NCBI GenBank assembly: GCA_048500255.1
Contig: JASNYH010000003.1
Coordinates: forward strand, 372,001-436,000
Length of the DNA stretch: 64,000 bases
Direction of reading: 5' to 3'
From: JAMHWF01 sp048500255
Lineage (GTDB): Bacteria > Pseudomonadota > Gammaproteobacteria > Burkholderiales > Burkholderiaceae_C
The notes under the pieces are model-generated. The model was not told where the DNA came from, did not search any database, and saw only the letters and a program-made list of their open reading frames with translations. A program made the position numbers and the translations under genes. Of this stretch, positions 8,879 through 16,277 are shown piece by piece; within the stretch, counting starts at the first letter, position 1; every line of letters begins with the position of its first letter.

Positions 8879-9727
8879 TCAGGGCTGCGGCAGCGCCGTA
8901 GACTGCCCGGCGCGGCGCAGGCGACGACGCGCCCGCCATTCGTTGATGAAGAACCACGTCATGACCAGCGCGAACATCAGTCCGCCGATGGCCTCGTAGA
9001 TGATCTTGTAGTCGGTGCGGTACTGGCCCGTCTTTTCGTCGTAGACGGTGCACAGGATGCGCACGCGCTCGACCAGGTCGGCGACGACATCGCCGCTGGG
9101 CACCGGCGCATCGCGCAGCAGCAGGCGCAGCGGCTCGCCGAGCTGGTCGCGCGTCAGGCGCTCGCCGTAGACCTGCGCCGCGATGCGGCCCTTGGCGTCG
9201 ACGACCGACACCGTCAGCATGTGGTCGAAGCCGGCAGGCGTGGCGACGTAGCGGAAACCGAAGTCGTTGGTCAGCGCCTCGACCGTCGCGGGCGGCGGGC
9301 TCAGGAACTGCCAGTTCGGCTCGTCGATGCGCATCTGCTTGGCGAACGCGCGCATCGCCGCCGGCGAGTCGAACGGCTGGTTGAAGCCGACGCTCACGAC
9401 GTTGAACTTGTCGGCGCCGAAGGTCTCGCCGAGCTCTTCGACGGCCTCGGCCAGCGAGCGCGTCGTCGTCGGGCAGACCTGGAAGCAGCCGGTGTAGATG
9501 AAGCTCACGAGCAGCGGCTTGCCGCCGAAGTCGGCCAGCGTGACCGGCTTGCCCTGCGCGTCGAGCAGGCGGTGCGCGCCGACGTTGCGGCCGATCGCCG
9601 CCTGGCTGTCGCGCAGCGCGATCTGCGCGTCGAGCGTGGGGACGGTGGAGGACTCAGCGCCGTCCTGCGCCGCCGCGAGCGGTGCGGCGAGCACGGCCCA
9701 CAGCAACGCAGGCAGCCAGCGCTTCAT
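8879..9727 (-). CDS. SCO1/SenC family copper chaperone with C-terminal membrane anchor
   Basis: This 282-residue protein has a cleavable signal peptide (residues 1-20) and a thioredoxin-fold SCO domain. The copper ligands are Cys81 and Cys85 (CFQVC) and His169 (GFDHMLTV). A C-terminal hydrophobic helix (IIYEAIGGLMFALVMTWFF) follows, which most SCO proteins lack because they are anchored at the N-terminus. SCO proteins deliver copper to the CuA centre of oxidases. Here the CuA subunit is three genes upstream, matching the norSY-senC arrangement described in ammonia oxidisers. The stop overlaps nothing downstream; its start overlaps the heme O synthase stop by four bases. Confidence 0.9.
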   Translation of the reverse strand: MKRWLPALLWAVLAAPLAAAQDGAESSTVPTLDAQIALRDSQAAIGRNVGAHRLLDAQGKPVTLADFGGKPLLVSFIYTGCFQVCPTTTRSLAEAVEELGETFGADKFNVVSVGFNQPFDSPAAMRAFAKQMRIDEPNWQFLSPPPATVEALTNDFGFRYVATPAGFDHMLTVSVVDAKGRIAAQVYGERLTRDQLGEPLRLLLRDAPVPSGDVVADLVERVRILCTVYDEKTGQYRTDYKIIYEAIGGLMFALVMTWFFINEWRARRRLRRAGQSTALPQP

Positions 9728-10626
9728 CGCAACATTCCGTCGATCGTCGCGCCGGCGAGCACCAGGCTCAGGTGCACCAGCGACGCGAAAAAGGCGCCGA
9801 GCGCCGTCGCACGGTTGGGCATGCGCGCCAGGCGCCACGCCTTGTGCAGGAACCAGCCCGAGCCGGCGGCGGCTGCCGCCACGTAGACCGGGCCGGCGCC
9901 GAAGCCGGCCGGCAGCACGGAGGCCGCGGCCAGCGCCAGCGTGCTCCACCAGACGACGCGCGCGGCGCGCGCCTCGCCCACCACCACCGGCAGCATCGGC
10001 ACGCCGGCGGCGGCATAGTCGGCGCGGTTGGCGATCGCCAGCGCCCAGAAGTGCGGCGGCGTCCAGAGGAACAGCACCAGCGCGAGCAGCCAGGGCAGCA
10101 CGCCGATCGACGGATCGACAGCCGCAGCGCCGGCCAGCACGGCAAAGCTGCCGGCCAAACCGCCGATCACGATATTGAGCCAGCTGCGGCGCTTGAGCCA
10201 CAGCGTGTAGACGACGCCGTAGGTGAAGGCGCCGAGGAAGGTGTGCAGCGCAGCCGTGCCGTTGAGCACGAACCACGCCGCGCCCACCGCGGCGGCGAGC
10301 AGCCCCGCGATCAGCAGCAGCCAGGCCGGCGAGTGCGGCAGCGCGCCGGTGACGAACGCACGCCCGCGGGTGCGCGCCATCAGCCGGTCGCTGTCGACCT
10401 CGACGTACTGATTGAAAGCGCCGGCGGCGGCCGACGAGGCCAGCACCGACAGCGCGAGCACGACCACTTCGAGCGCGCCGGGCGCCGGGCCCGGCGCGAC
10501 CGCCAGCCCGACCAGCGCCGTGATCATGATCATCACGCCGATGCGCAGCTTGAACAGGCCCAGCACGTCGCGCGCGACGCGGGTGGCCGCGCGCGGTGCC
10601 GGGTGTGCAGCGGTGGTCGTGCCCAT
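9724..10626 (-). CDS. ctaB: protoheme IX farnesyltransferase (heme O synthase)
   Basis: This 300-residue UbiA-family prenyltransferase has about nine membrane segments. The first Asp-rich motif is NQYVEVDSDRLMARTRGR with the expected DxxxDxxMxRT pattern. WLNIVIGG and LFLWTPPHFWALA, both typical of heme O synthases, are present. It adds a farnesyl chain to heme b, giving heme O for oxidases or NO reductases. A strong AAGGAG sits eight bases before the ATG. Its position between the heme-copper subunit I and SCO genes suggests dedicated cofactor supply for this operon; whether the final heme is O or A depends on the divergent CtaA homologue at 13309. Confidence 0.95.
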   Translation of the reverse strand: MGTTTAAHPAPRAATRVARDVLGLFKLRIGVMIMITALVGLAVAPGPAPGALEVVVLALSVLASSAAAGAFNQYVEVDSDRLMARTRGRAFVTGALPHSPAWLLLIAGLLAAAVGAAWFVLNGTAALHTFLGAFTYGVVYTLWLKRRSWLNIVIGGLAGSFAVLAGAAAVDPSIGVLPWLLALVLFLWTPPHFWALAIANRADYAAAGVPMLPVVVGEARAARVVWWSTLALAAASVLPAGFGAGPVYVAAAAAGSGWFLHKAWRLARMPNRATALGAFFASLVHLSLVLAGATIDGMLR

Positions 10627-10639
10627 CGCCGGCTCCTTG

Positions 10640-12343
10640 TCAGCTCAGGCCCCAGAGCTGGGACAGGTACTTCCAGTTGATGAAGTAGTACAGCACGAAG
10701 GCCACCAGGAACACCATCGCGAGCACGAACGTGCCGGGCGCCGCGAAGCCGGCCGAGCCGTAGCTCTGCACGGCGACGGTGCGCGCCGTCGGCGGGATCG
10801 GCGTGAAGGTGCTGCTCTGCTTGCCGGTGTCGAGGCGCTTGCCCCACAGCAGCGAGCCGACCGTGATGTAGACGTAGATCGCGCCGCCGACGATCGCGGC
10901 GATGCCGGAGATGCCGACCAGACCCATCATCAGGTACGCCGCGCCGGGCCACTCGTAGGCCAGCGGGTTGCCGCTGAAGGCCATATCCCAGTGGCGACGC
11001 GAGACGCCCAGCGTGCCCGCACCCATCATCACGAGCGTGAAGAAGTACATCGACAGGCCGAACAGGTACGGCTGCCACTTCGCCAGGCCCGGGTTGATCA
11101 TCTCGCGACGGAACAGCACCGGGATCAGGAAGTAGGTCAGCGCCATGAACGACAGCGTCGTGCCGATCACCACGGTGGCGTGGAAGTGGCCCGGAACATA
11201 GATCGTGTTGTGGATGATCATGTTCAGCTGCTCGGTGCCCATCATCACGCCCGAGATGCCGCCCAGGAAGCCGAAGCCGACCAGCGCGATGAACACGCCC
11301 GAGAACGTCGGGTTGCCCCACGGCGCCTTGCGCAGCCACTCGAACAGGCCCTTGTTGTAGCCCTTCTGGCGCTGCGCGACCTCGATCGCGCCGGGGATCG
11401 TCAGGCCGTGGATCATCGACGCCAGCACCGCGAAGTACATGAAGTAGCTGGTGTTGACGACCTTCCAGCCGGTCGACAGGCCCGGGTCGGCGAGCAGGTG
11501 GTGCGCGCTCGCCAGTTGCAGGAACAGGATGTAGAGCAGGAACGCACCGCGGCTGACGCGCTCGCTCATCGGCTTGGCGCCGAAGGCGATGGCGGCGGCG
11601 GCATACCAGATCGAGATGTGCGCCGCGACGTTGATCTGCTGCGACGAGTGGCCGAACGCCCACCAGACGGTGCGGTAGATCAGCGCGTCGACTTCCTTGA
11701 TCACGCCGATCGACTGCAGCCAGGTCGGGATCAGGATGATCGCGCCCGAGGCGATCGTGAACACGGCGATGATCGCCGCGGTGATCGCGCCGAACGTGAC
11801 CAGCGGCACCGAGCCCTGGTAGGTCTTGTCGCGCTTGGCGACGACCAGCGTGCCGAAGAAGACGAAGCAGGCGATCAGCGCTCCGACGGCGAACAGGATC
11901 AGGCCGAGGTAGAACGACGGCGCGGCCATCATCGGCACGTACGACGTCATCATCACGCTCGAGCTGCCCTGGAACACGGCCACGTTGTTGGTGATCGCGC
12001 CGATCAGCATCAGCGCGAACGCCAGCCAGGCCACCTTCGGCGTCGCAAGGCGGCACCGCAGCAGCGTCGAAGAGCAGAAGTACAGGACGGCGACTTCGAA
12101 GAAGATGATCCAGAAGATCAGCATGTCGATGCCGTGGGCCGTCAGCACCATGTAGAAGGTGTCGGCCTCGAGCCAGTGGATCGCCGGCCAGCGCGTCAGC
12201 ACCACGCCGATGGCCAGCAGGCCACCGATCAGCAGCGCCACGACGGCCACGAAGGCGTTGACGATCATCAGTTTCTCGGCGTTGGCCTCGAACTGCAGGC
12301 CCGAGCGCGGGCAGGTACGGTAGGTTGTCGTGATGGCGGACAT
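10640..12343 (-). CDS. heme-copper enzyme catalytic subunit I, sNOR (NorS-like) candidate
   Basis: This 567-residue protein has about 13-14 membrane helices and a complete set of heme/copper ligands: His70 (low-spin heme), His232 (WWAFGHSSQQ), His281/His282 (ASAHHLLADPG) and His386/His388 (VPGHFHAT). The layout is closest to the B-family (ba3). However, the residue four after His232, normally the cross-linked tyrosine of O2-reducing A/B-type oxidases, is Gln236. Loss of that tyrosine is characteristic of NO-reducing members. With the CuA subunit and SCO gene this matches the norSY-senC type found in nitrifiers. No cNOR (norCB) exists in this otherwise complete denitrification window, which strengthens the NO reductase inference. 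GGAG lies upstream of the ATG. Confidence 0.8.
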   Translation of the reverse strand: MSAITTTYRTCPRSGLQFEANAEKLMIVNAFVAVVALLIGGLLAIGVVLTRWPAIHWLEADTFYMVLTAHGIDMLIFWIIFFEVAVLYFCSSTLLRCRLATPKVAWLAFALMLIGAITNNVAVFQGSSSVMMTSYVPMMAAPSFYLGLILFAVGALIACFVFFGTLVVAKRDKTYQGSVPLVTFGAITAAIIAVFTIASGAIILIPTWLQSIGVIKEVDALIYRTVWWAFGHSSQQINVAAHISIWYAAAAIAFGAKPMSERVSRGAFLLYILFLQLASAHHLLADPGLSTGWKVVNTSYFMYFAVLASMIHGLTIPGAIEVAQRQKGYNKGLFEWLRKAPWGNPTFSGVFIALVGFGFLGGISGVMMGTEQLNMIIHNTIYVPGHFHATVVIGTTLSFMALTYFLIPVLFRREMINPGLAKWQPYLFGLSMYFFTLVMMGAGTLGVSRRHWDMAFSGNPLAYEWPGAAYLMMGLVGISGIAAIVGGAIYVYITVGSLLWGKRLDTGKQSSTFTPIPPTARTVAVQSYGSAGFAAPGTFVLAMVFLVAFVLYYFINWKYLSQLWGLS

Positions 12344-12361
12344 GGTTGTGTTCTCCGCTCT

Positions 12362-12901
12362 TTATTTGACGTAGATGCGGCCGACCATCGTGTGATGGTT
12401 GATGCCGCAGTATTCGTTGCAGACGACGGAGTAGGTGCCCGACTGATTGGGCGTCACCGTCACCACGTGCTCATAGCCGGGCACGACCTGGATGTTGATG
12501 TTCGCGGGCTGCAGCGAGAAGCCGTGGTTGTAGTCCAGGGCCGTCAGGTGCAGGCGATACGTCTTGTCCTTCTCCAGCTCGAGGATCGGCCAGAAGTTCC
12601 ACAGGCGCGCGACCATGTAGACGTCGGCGCCGGCCGGCGGCGCGACGACGGGCGTCTTGTCCTCGCCCTCGGTGCGCACGGTGTACTTGTCGACCACGGC
12701 CTGGGCCTTGGCGGTGAACTTCTCGGGCGTCGTCTTGTACGTCTCGGTCGAAAGGTTCTGCTTGCCCCAGATGTGCCAGCCGATCATCATGAAAAACATG
12801 ATCAGGCACCAGATCAACGCGATGGCGATCCAGGTACCCTCGACTCGGTCGAGCGGGTGTTTCCACCACAGGCGCTCTTCGGGCGGAAGGATTGCGCTCA
12901 T
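12362..12901 (-). CDS. CuA-containing subunit II of the heme-copper enzyme (NorY-like)
   Basis: This 179-residue protein has a single membrane helix (about residues 22-45) and a periplasmic cupredoxin domain. The CuA ligand set is His126 (DYNHGFSL) plus Cys161, Cys165, His169 and Met172 (CNEYCGINHHTM). This accepts electrons from a soluble cytochrome c or cupredoxin. A strong GAGGAG precedes the ATG. It is 18 bases upstream of the catalytic subunit gene. A CuA site in a putative NO reductase is expected for sNOR or bNOR and not for cNOR or qNOR. The cupredoxin at 15046 or one of the cytochromes c could be its electron donor. Confidence 0.9.
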   Translation of the reverse strand: MSAILPPEERLWWKHPLDRVEGTWIAIALIWCLIMFFMMIGWHIWGKQNLSTETYKTTPEKFTAKAQAVVDKYTVRTEGEDKTPVVAPPAGADVYMVARLWNFWPILELEKDKTYRLHLTALDYNHGFSLQPANINIQVVPGYEHVVTVTPNQSGTYSVVCNEYCGINHHTMVGRIYVK

Positions 12902-12924
12902 TTGATTCTTCTCCTCGTGGTGGA

Positions 12925-13080
12925 CTACTTGGCCATCGGGATGGTCAGGATGTCGATGACGCCCCACAGCGTGTAGACGACCATCGGCACCATCACGCCG
13001 ATGAACAGGAGCAGGAACGGGTTGTCGAGCAGCTGCTGCATCAGCGGTACGGGTTCGTTCGGATCGTCGGTGGGACTCAT
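12925..13080 (-). CDS. small membrane protein, first gene of the heme-copper operon (51 residues)
   Basis: The 51-residue product has an acidic/polar N-terminus (MSPTDDPNEPVPLMQQ) and one membrane helix (NPFLLLFIGVMVPMVVYTLW). It is preceded by a very strong ribosome binding site (AAGGAGGAG) seven bases before the ATG and is 23 bases from the CuA subunit gene. Small one-helix subunits are common in heme-copper enzymes, so it is probably a structural subunit. The exact family was not recognised. Confidence 0.75.
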   Translation of the reverse strand: MSPTDDPNEPVPLMQQLLDNPFLLLFIGVMVPMVVYTLWGVIDILTIPMAK

Positions 13081-13142
13081 GGCATCTCCTCCTTGAGATG
13101 AAAAGGACGCGACGATTCTCTGGCCCGCCCCCCGGCCGCGAC

Positions 13143-13156
13143 TTGAAATAGAACAA
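13143..13156. promoter_or_regulatory. DNR/FNR-type box upstream of the heme-copper operon
   Basis: TTGAAATAGAACAA matches the FNR/DNR consensus TTGAT-N4-ATCAA at 8 of 10 positions. It is centred about 70 bases upstream of the 51-residue protein start (13080) and also lies in the divergent region with ctaA (13309). Confidence 0.5.
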
Positions 13157-13308
13157 GAAACCGCCAAGTTGCGCCCCGCGCCACGGACCCCCCGGCTACG
13201 ATCGGCGCAATTCCGTACCGCAATACCAATGAGCGCTCGCGCGCGGTCGCCCGGAGGGAGCACTCTCCCCCGGGGCTGGGCTCGCGCGAGCGACCGGAGG
13301 GCAGCCCC

Positions 13309-14247
13309 ATGAACGACGCCGCACAGCGCCGAGCCCGGTTGCGGCGTTTGGCGCTGCTGTGCGCCGCGCTGGTGCTGGCGATCACGAGCCTGAGCGCTTA
13401 CATCCGCCTGAAGCAAGCCGGGCTGGGCTGCGCCGACTGGCCGGCCTGCTACGGCCAGCGCCTGCGCGACGCGCAGGCCGGCCGCGGCGCCGAGGCCGAG
13501 CCGGGCGGCATCGCCGTGGCGCGCGCCGCGCATCGCGTGGCGGCCGTCGCCGCGCTGCTCGTCGTGCTCGCGCTGCTCGCGACGGCGGCGCGCCGCCCCC
13601 GCCTGACGCTCGAGACCGCGCTGGCGCTGGCGCTGCTCGCGCTGTCGATCGGTCTGGCCGTGCTCGGGCGCTGGAGCGCCGGCGCGCGCGTGCCCGCAGT
13701 CGCCGTCGGCAACGTCGTCGGCGGCCTGGCGATGTTCGCGCTGGCGTGGCGGCTGGCGTGGCCGGCGCCGGCCGGGCCGCCGGCGCCGGGGCAGCGCTGC
13801 TGGGCGCGCGGCGCCGCGGCGCTGCTGGTCGCGCAGATCGCGCTCGGCACGCTGGTCAGCGCGTCGTATGCGGGGCTGGCCTGCACGTCGGCCGTCGACT
13901 GCCTGCGCGGCGCGGCCGTCACCGGCTGGCCGTGGGAGGCGCTCGACGCCTGGCGCGAACCGCACTTCGATGCGTCGGGCGCGGCAGGTGTCGTCAATGC
14001 GACAGGTGTGATGGCTCAGCTCGTGCATCGCGCCGGGGCGCTGGCCGTCGCGGTGGCGCTGCTGCCGCTGGCGCTGGCGCTGTGGTCGCGCGGGCATCGC
14101 CGCGCGGCGGCGATGCTGCTCGGGCTGCTGGCGCTGCAGTGGGCGCTGGGCGCGTTGCTGGCGACGGCCGGTTTGCCGCTGGCCGCGGCCGTGGCGCACA
14201 ACGTCGCAGCGGCGCTACTGCTGGGCGCCGTGGTACGCTGGATTTGA
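13309..14247 (+). CDS. ctaA: COX15/CtaA family heme A synthase-like protein
   Basis: This 312-residue protein has about eight membrane helices in the duplicated four-helix arrangement of heme A synthases. The N-terminal motif YIRLKQAGLGCADWPACYG (residues 25-43) is typical of proteobacterial CtaA. Histidines are visible at ARAAHRVAAV, AQLVHRAGAL and VAHNVAAAL, three of the four conserved heme ligands in sites I and II; the histidine of the first half's opening helix is not clear, so activity is uncertain. GGAGG precedes the ATG. It is divergent from the heme-copper operon, so it may provide heme A for it. Proteins of this family in sNOR or denitrification clusters have not all been shown to make heme A. 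Confidence 0.85.
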   Translation: MNDAAQRRARLRRLALLCAALVLAITSLSAYIRLKQAGLGCADWPACYGQRLRDAQAGRGAEAEPGGIAVARAAHRVAAVAALLVVLALLATAARRPRLTLETALALALLALSIGLAVLGRWSAGARVPAVAVGNVVGGLAMFALAWRLAWPAPAGPPAPGQRCWARGAAALLVAQIALGTLVSASYAGLACTSAVDCLRGAAVTGWPWEALDAWREPHFDASGAAGVVNATGVMAQLVHRAGALAVAVALLPLALALWSRGHRRAAAMLLGLLALQWALGALLATAGLPLAAAVAHNVAAALLLGAVVRWI

Positions 14248-14254
14248 GTTGGAC

Positions 14255-14268
14255 TTGAGGTTTGTCAA
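14255..14268. promoter_or_regulatory. DNR/FNR-type box upstream of the Crp/Fnr regulator gene
   Basis: TTGAGGTTTGTCAA matches TTGAT-N4-ATCAA at 8 of 10 positions and lies 57 bases before the ATG at 14325. It suggests autoregulation or control by a higher FNR. Confidence 0.5.
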
Positions 14269-14324
14269 AAGGAGCGGCTGCTGCGCTGCAGCACAATGCC
14301 GCCCACCGACCCAGGAGATCACTT

Positions 14325-15032
14325 ATGGAGGCGCGCACGACCTTCGACGTGCCCAGATATCTGTCGGTGCTGCCGCTGTTCAGCGACCTCAGCCCCGATG
14401 AACTGCATCGCGTCGCCGCCGGCACGATGCTGCACCGCCGTCCGCGCGGTCACATGGTGTTTCGCGTCGGGGATCCGTGCAACGAGTTCCACGTCGTCGT
14501 GACGGGACAGGTCAAGCTGTTCGTGCTGTCGCCGAGCGGCCAGGAGAAGGTGGTCGAGCTGATCAGCGCCGGCCAGAGCTTCGCCGAAGCCATCATGTTC
14601 ACCGACCGGCCCTACTTCCTGAGCGCGCAGACGCTGACCGACGCGCTGCTGCTTACGGTGTCCAAGCAGGCCGTGCTCGACGAGATCGCGCGCGACCACC
14701 GCTTCGCGCTGCGCATGCTGGGCGGCCTGTCGCGGCGCATGCACAGCCTGGTGCACGACGTCGAGGCCTATGCGCTGCACTCGGGGCTGCAGCGCGTGAT
14801 CGGCTACCTGCTGCGCGACCAGGCGCTCGAGGACTGCGAGCGCGGCGCCGAGTGCACCGTGTCGTTGCCCGTCAGCAAGGCGACGATCGCGTCGCGCCTG
14901 TCGCTGACGCCGGAGTACTTCTCGCGCGTGCTGCGCGAGCTCGAGGCCCAGGGCCTGATCGAGATCGACCGCCGCGACATCCGCATCTTCGACACGCGCC
15001 GACTGTCGCAGTACCAGGCGCAGGCGCTCTGA
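14325..15032 (+). CDS. dnr: Crp/Fnr family transcriptional regulator, DNR/NnrR-like
   Basis: The 235-residue protein has a cyclic-nucleotide-binding-type sensor domain (about 15-125), a long dimerisation helix and a C-terminal winged helix (about 175-230). The N-terminal cysteines of FNR are absent, so it should not carry an oxygen-labile [4Fe-4S] cluster. DNR-type proteins bind heme and sense NO. The recognition helix TPEYFSRVLRELE retains the E-x-x-S-R pattern that contacts TTGAT half-sites. I chose ATG 14325 because AGGAGATC lies eight bases upstream. Its location between the heme-copper and nir/nap operons, and the matching boxes in this window, make it the probable regulator of the denitrification genes. 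Confidence 0.85.
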   Translation: MEARTTFDVPRYLSVLPLFSDLSPDELHRVAAGTMLHRRPRGHMVFRVGDPCNEFHVVVTGQVKLFVLSPSGQEKVVELISAGQSFAEAIMFTDRPYFLSAQTLTDALLLTVSKQAVLDEIARDHRFALRMLGGLSRRMHSLVHDVEAYALHSGLQRVIGYLLRDQALEDCERGAECTVSLPVSKATIASRLSLTPEYFSRVLRELEAQGLIEIDRRDIRIFDTRRLSQYQAQAL

Positions 15033-15037
15033 CGCGC

Positions 15038-15064
15038 CATCGTCGTCACTCGACGACGACGATG
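15038..15064. terminator. bidirectional hairpin between dnr and the cupredoxin gene
   Basis: CATCGTCGTC (15038-15047) and GACGACGATG (15055-15064) form a perfect 10-bp inverted repeat with a 7-base loop, followed by CCTTTC on the plus strand. It sits exactly where the two convergent genes end (15032 and 15046) and overlaps the last codons of the cupredoxin gene. The run of T is weak. Confidence 0.45.
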
Positions 15065-15396
15065 CCTTTCATCTCGGGGTGGGGTCCGCACGTGTACGGA
15101 TAGCGGCCGGGCTTGTCGAAGCGGCGCTCCCACGAATCACCCGGAAACAACCGCTCCGTTTCGAAGCCGCCGTCACCGGTGAACAGCACGGAATGCGTCG
15201 TGCGCCGCTCGGCGTTGAGCCAGCGCACCGTCGCGCCGGCCTTCACCGTGATGCTGGCGGGCACGAACTGGTGCTCGCGCATCTGCACCTGCGCATCGGC
15301 GGCGCCGGCCGGTGCCGTCGCCAGCAGCAGCGCTACCACCGCGGTCGCGACGGGAAGGGCGGCGAACCCCCCTCGCCGCCGGGGCCGGACACGCAT
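15046..15396 (-). CDS. periplasmic cupredoxin (plastocyanin/pseudoazurin-like blue copper protein)
   Basis: The 116-residue precursor has a signal peptide ending near GAADAQ (about residue 34) and a short cupredoxin domain. The type 1 copper ligands are His in TTHSVLF and the C-terminal CGPHPEMKG motif, giving Cys, His and Met. It is a likely electron carrier for nitrite, NO or nitrous oxide reductases in the periplasm. It is the last gene of the nirS-nirT-di-heme cytochrome operon, 5 bases after the preceding gene. It is smaller than pseudoazurin (about 125 mature residues), closer to the CxxHxxM plastocyanin-like domain proteins. Confidence 0.88.
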   Translation of the reverse strand: MRVRPRRRGGFAALPVATAVVALLLATAPAGAADAQVQMREHQFVPASITVKAGATVRWLNAERRTTHSVLFTGDGGFETERLFPGDSWERRFDKPGRYPYTCGPHPEMKGIVVVE

Positions 15397-15401
15397 GCCC
15401 A

Positions 15402-16277
15402 CTATTGCTTGTTCGCCGTGACGTCGGCCTTCGCGTCGATGCCCAGCGTGTAGCCGAGCGACACGTGGTGGTAGCGGCCGGCCGAGTGGTCGTCGTGGAT
15501 CGCGAAGCCGAAGTTGTAGGTCTTGCCGCTGGCGAGCGCGACGTCGCCCTCGCCGCCGGCGAGCTTGCGCGTGAAGACGACCGACCATTCGTCGCCCTTC
15601 TTCTCGCCCTTGGCGTCGACGAGGGCCTTGCCGCCGTCCATCACGCGCTTGTCGGCGATGTAGCCGTCGTGCTTGGCGCCCTTGCTCGTCCACTGCACGA
15701 GGTCGTAGTACTTGCCGCCTGCGACGCTGCCGTCCTTGACGTACTTGGTCTTCTTGTCGTCCTTGCCTTCGGGCATGGTGCGCGCGTCGCTGTGACAGGT
15801 CTCCCAGCAGCCGCTGAGGTTCGCGCCCGGGACCTTGTTGTCCTCGAGCATGAAGGCCAGCTTGACGGCATTGTCCTTGTCCATCTTGTCGGCGCCGCCG
15901 GCCGGCTGCTTCCAGGTGAAGCGCATGTAGAGGTTGGCGCCGTCGTGCGCGGCCTGCACCTGCACGGGGATCGAGCCGGCCTTGCCCTTGATCGGGCTGG
16001 GCTCGATCTTCTGGCCGGTGACCATCTTCTTGCCCATGTCGGCGGTTTCGTCATGGTGGCAGCTGGCGCAGGTCTCGCCCTTGCGCAGCGCGCGTGCGCC
16101 GCCGTGCTCGCTGCCCTTGGTGATCCACTCGATCGGCGAGACGCCGGGGTAGAACACCGTGATCTTGGCGGCGGGCACCTTGCCCCAGTCGGGCGCGGCG
16201 GCGAACGCCGGGAGCGCGCCGAACGCGAGCGCGGCGGCCGCGACGGCGATGCGGGTCGGATGCAGGATGTGGCTCAT
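15402..16277 (-). CDS. cytochrome c-552-like protein, ethylbenzene dehydrogenase-related domain (P. stutzeri NirB-like)
   Basis: The 291-residue exported protein has a signal peptide (1-27), one standard heme c site CASCH (Cys70, Cys73, His74) and a second site written GCWETCHSDA, that is CX3CH. The rest resembles the beta-sandwich heme domain of ethylbenzene dehydrogenase gamma subunits (PF09459 as I recall), which includes the di-heme cytochrome c-552 of the Pseudomonas stutzeri nirSTB operon. Gene order nirS-nirT-this gene supports that. It should not be confused with the NADH nitrite reductase also called NirB. The start overlaps the nirT stop as ATGA. Likely role: electron carrier around the first NirS. 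Confidence 0.82.
   Translation of the reverse strand: MSHILHPTRIAVAAAALAFGALPAFAAAPDWGKVPAAKITVFYPGVSPIEWITKGSEHGGARALRKGETCASCHHDETADMGKKMVTGQKIEPSPIKGKAGSIPVQVQAAHDGANLYMRFTWKQPAGGADKMDKDNAVKLAFMLEDNKVPGANLSGCWETCHSDARTMPEGKDDKKTKYVKDGSVAGGKYYDLVQWTSKGAKHDGYIADKRVMDGGKALVDAKGEKKGDEWSVVFTRKLAGGEGDVALASGKTYNFGFAIHDDHSAGRYHHVSLGYTLGIDAKADVTANKQ

Noticed and set aside
10412..12976. Plus-strand open frame of 854 residues
   Set aside because: Antisense shadow of the heme-copper subunit genes; composition (Arg, Asp, His-rich) typical of shadow frames.
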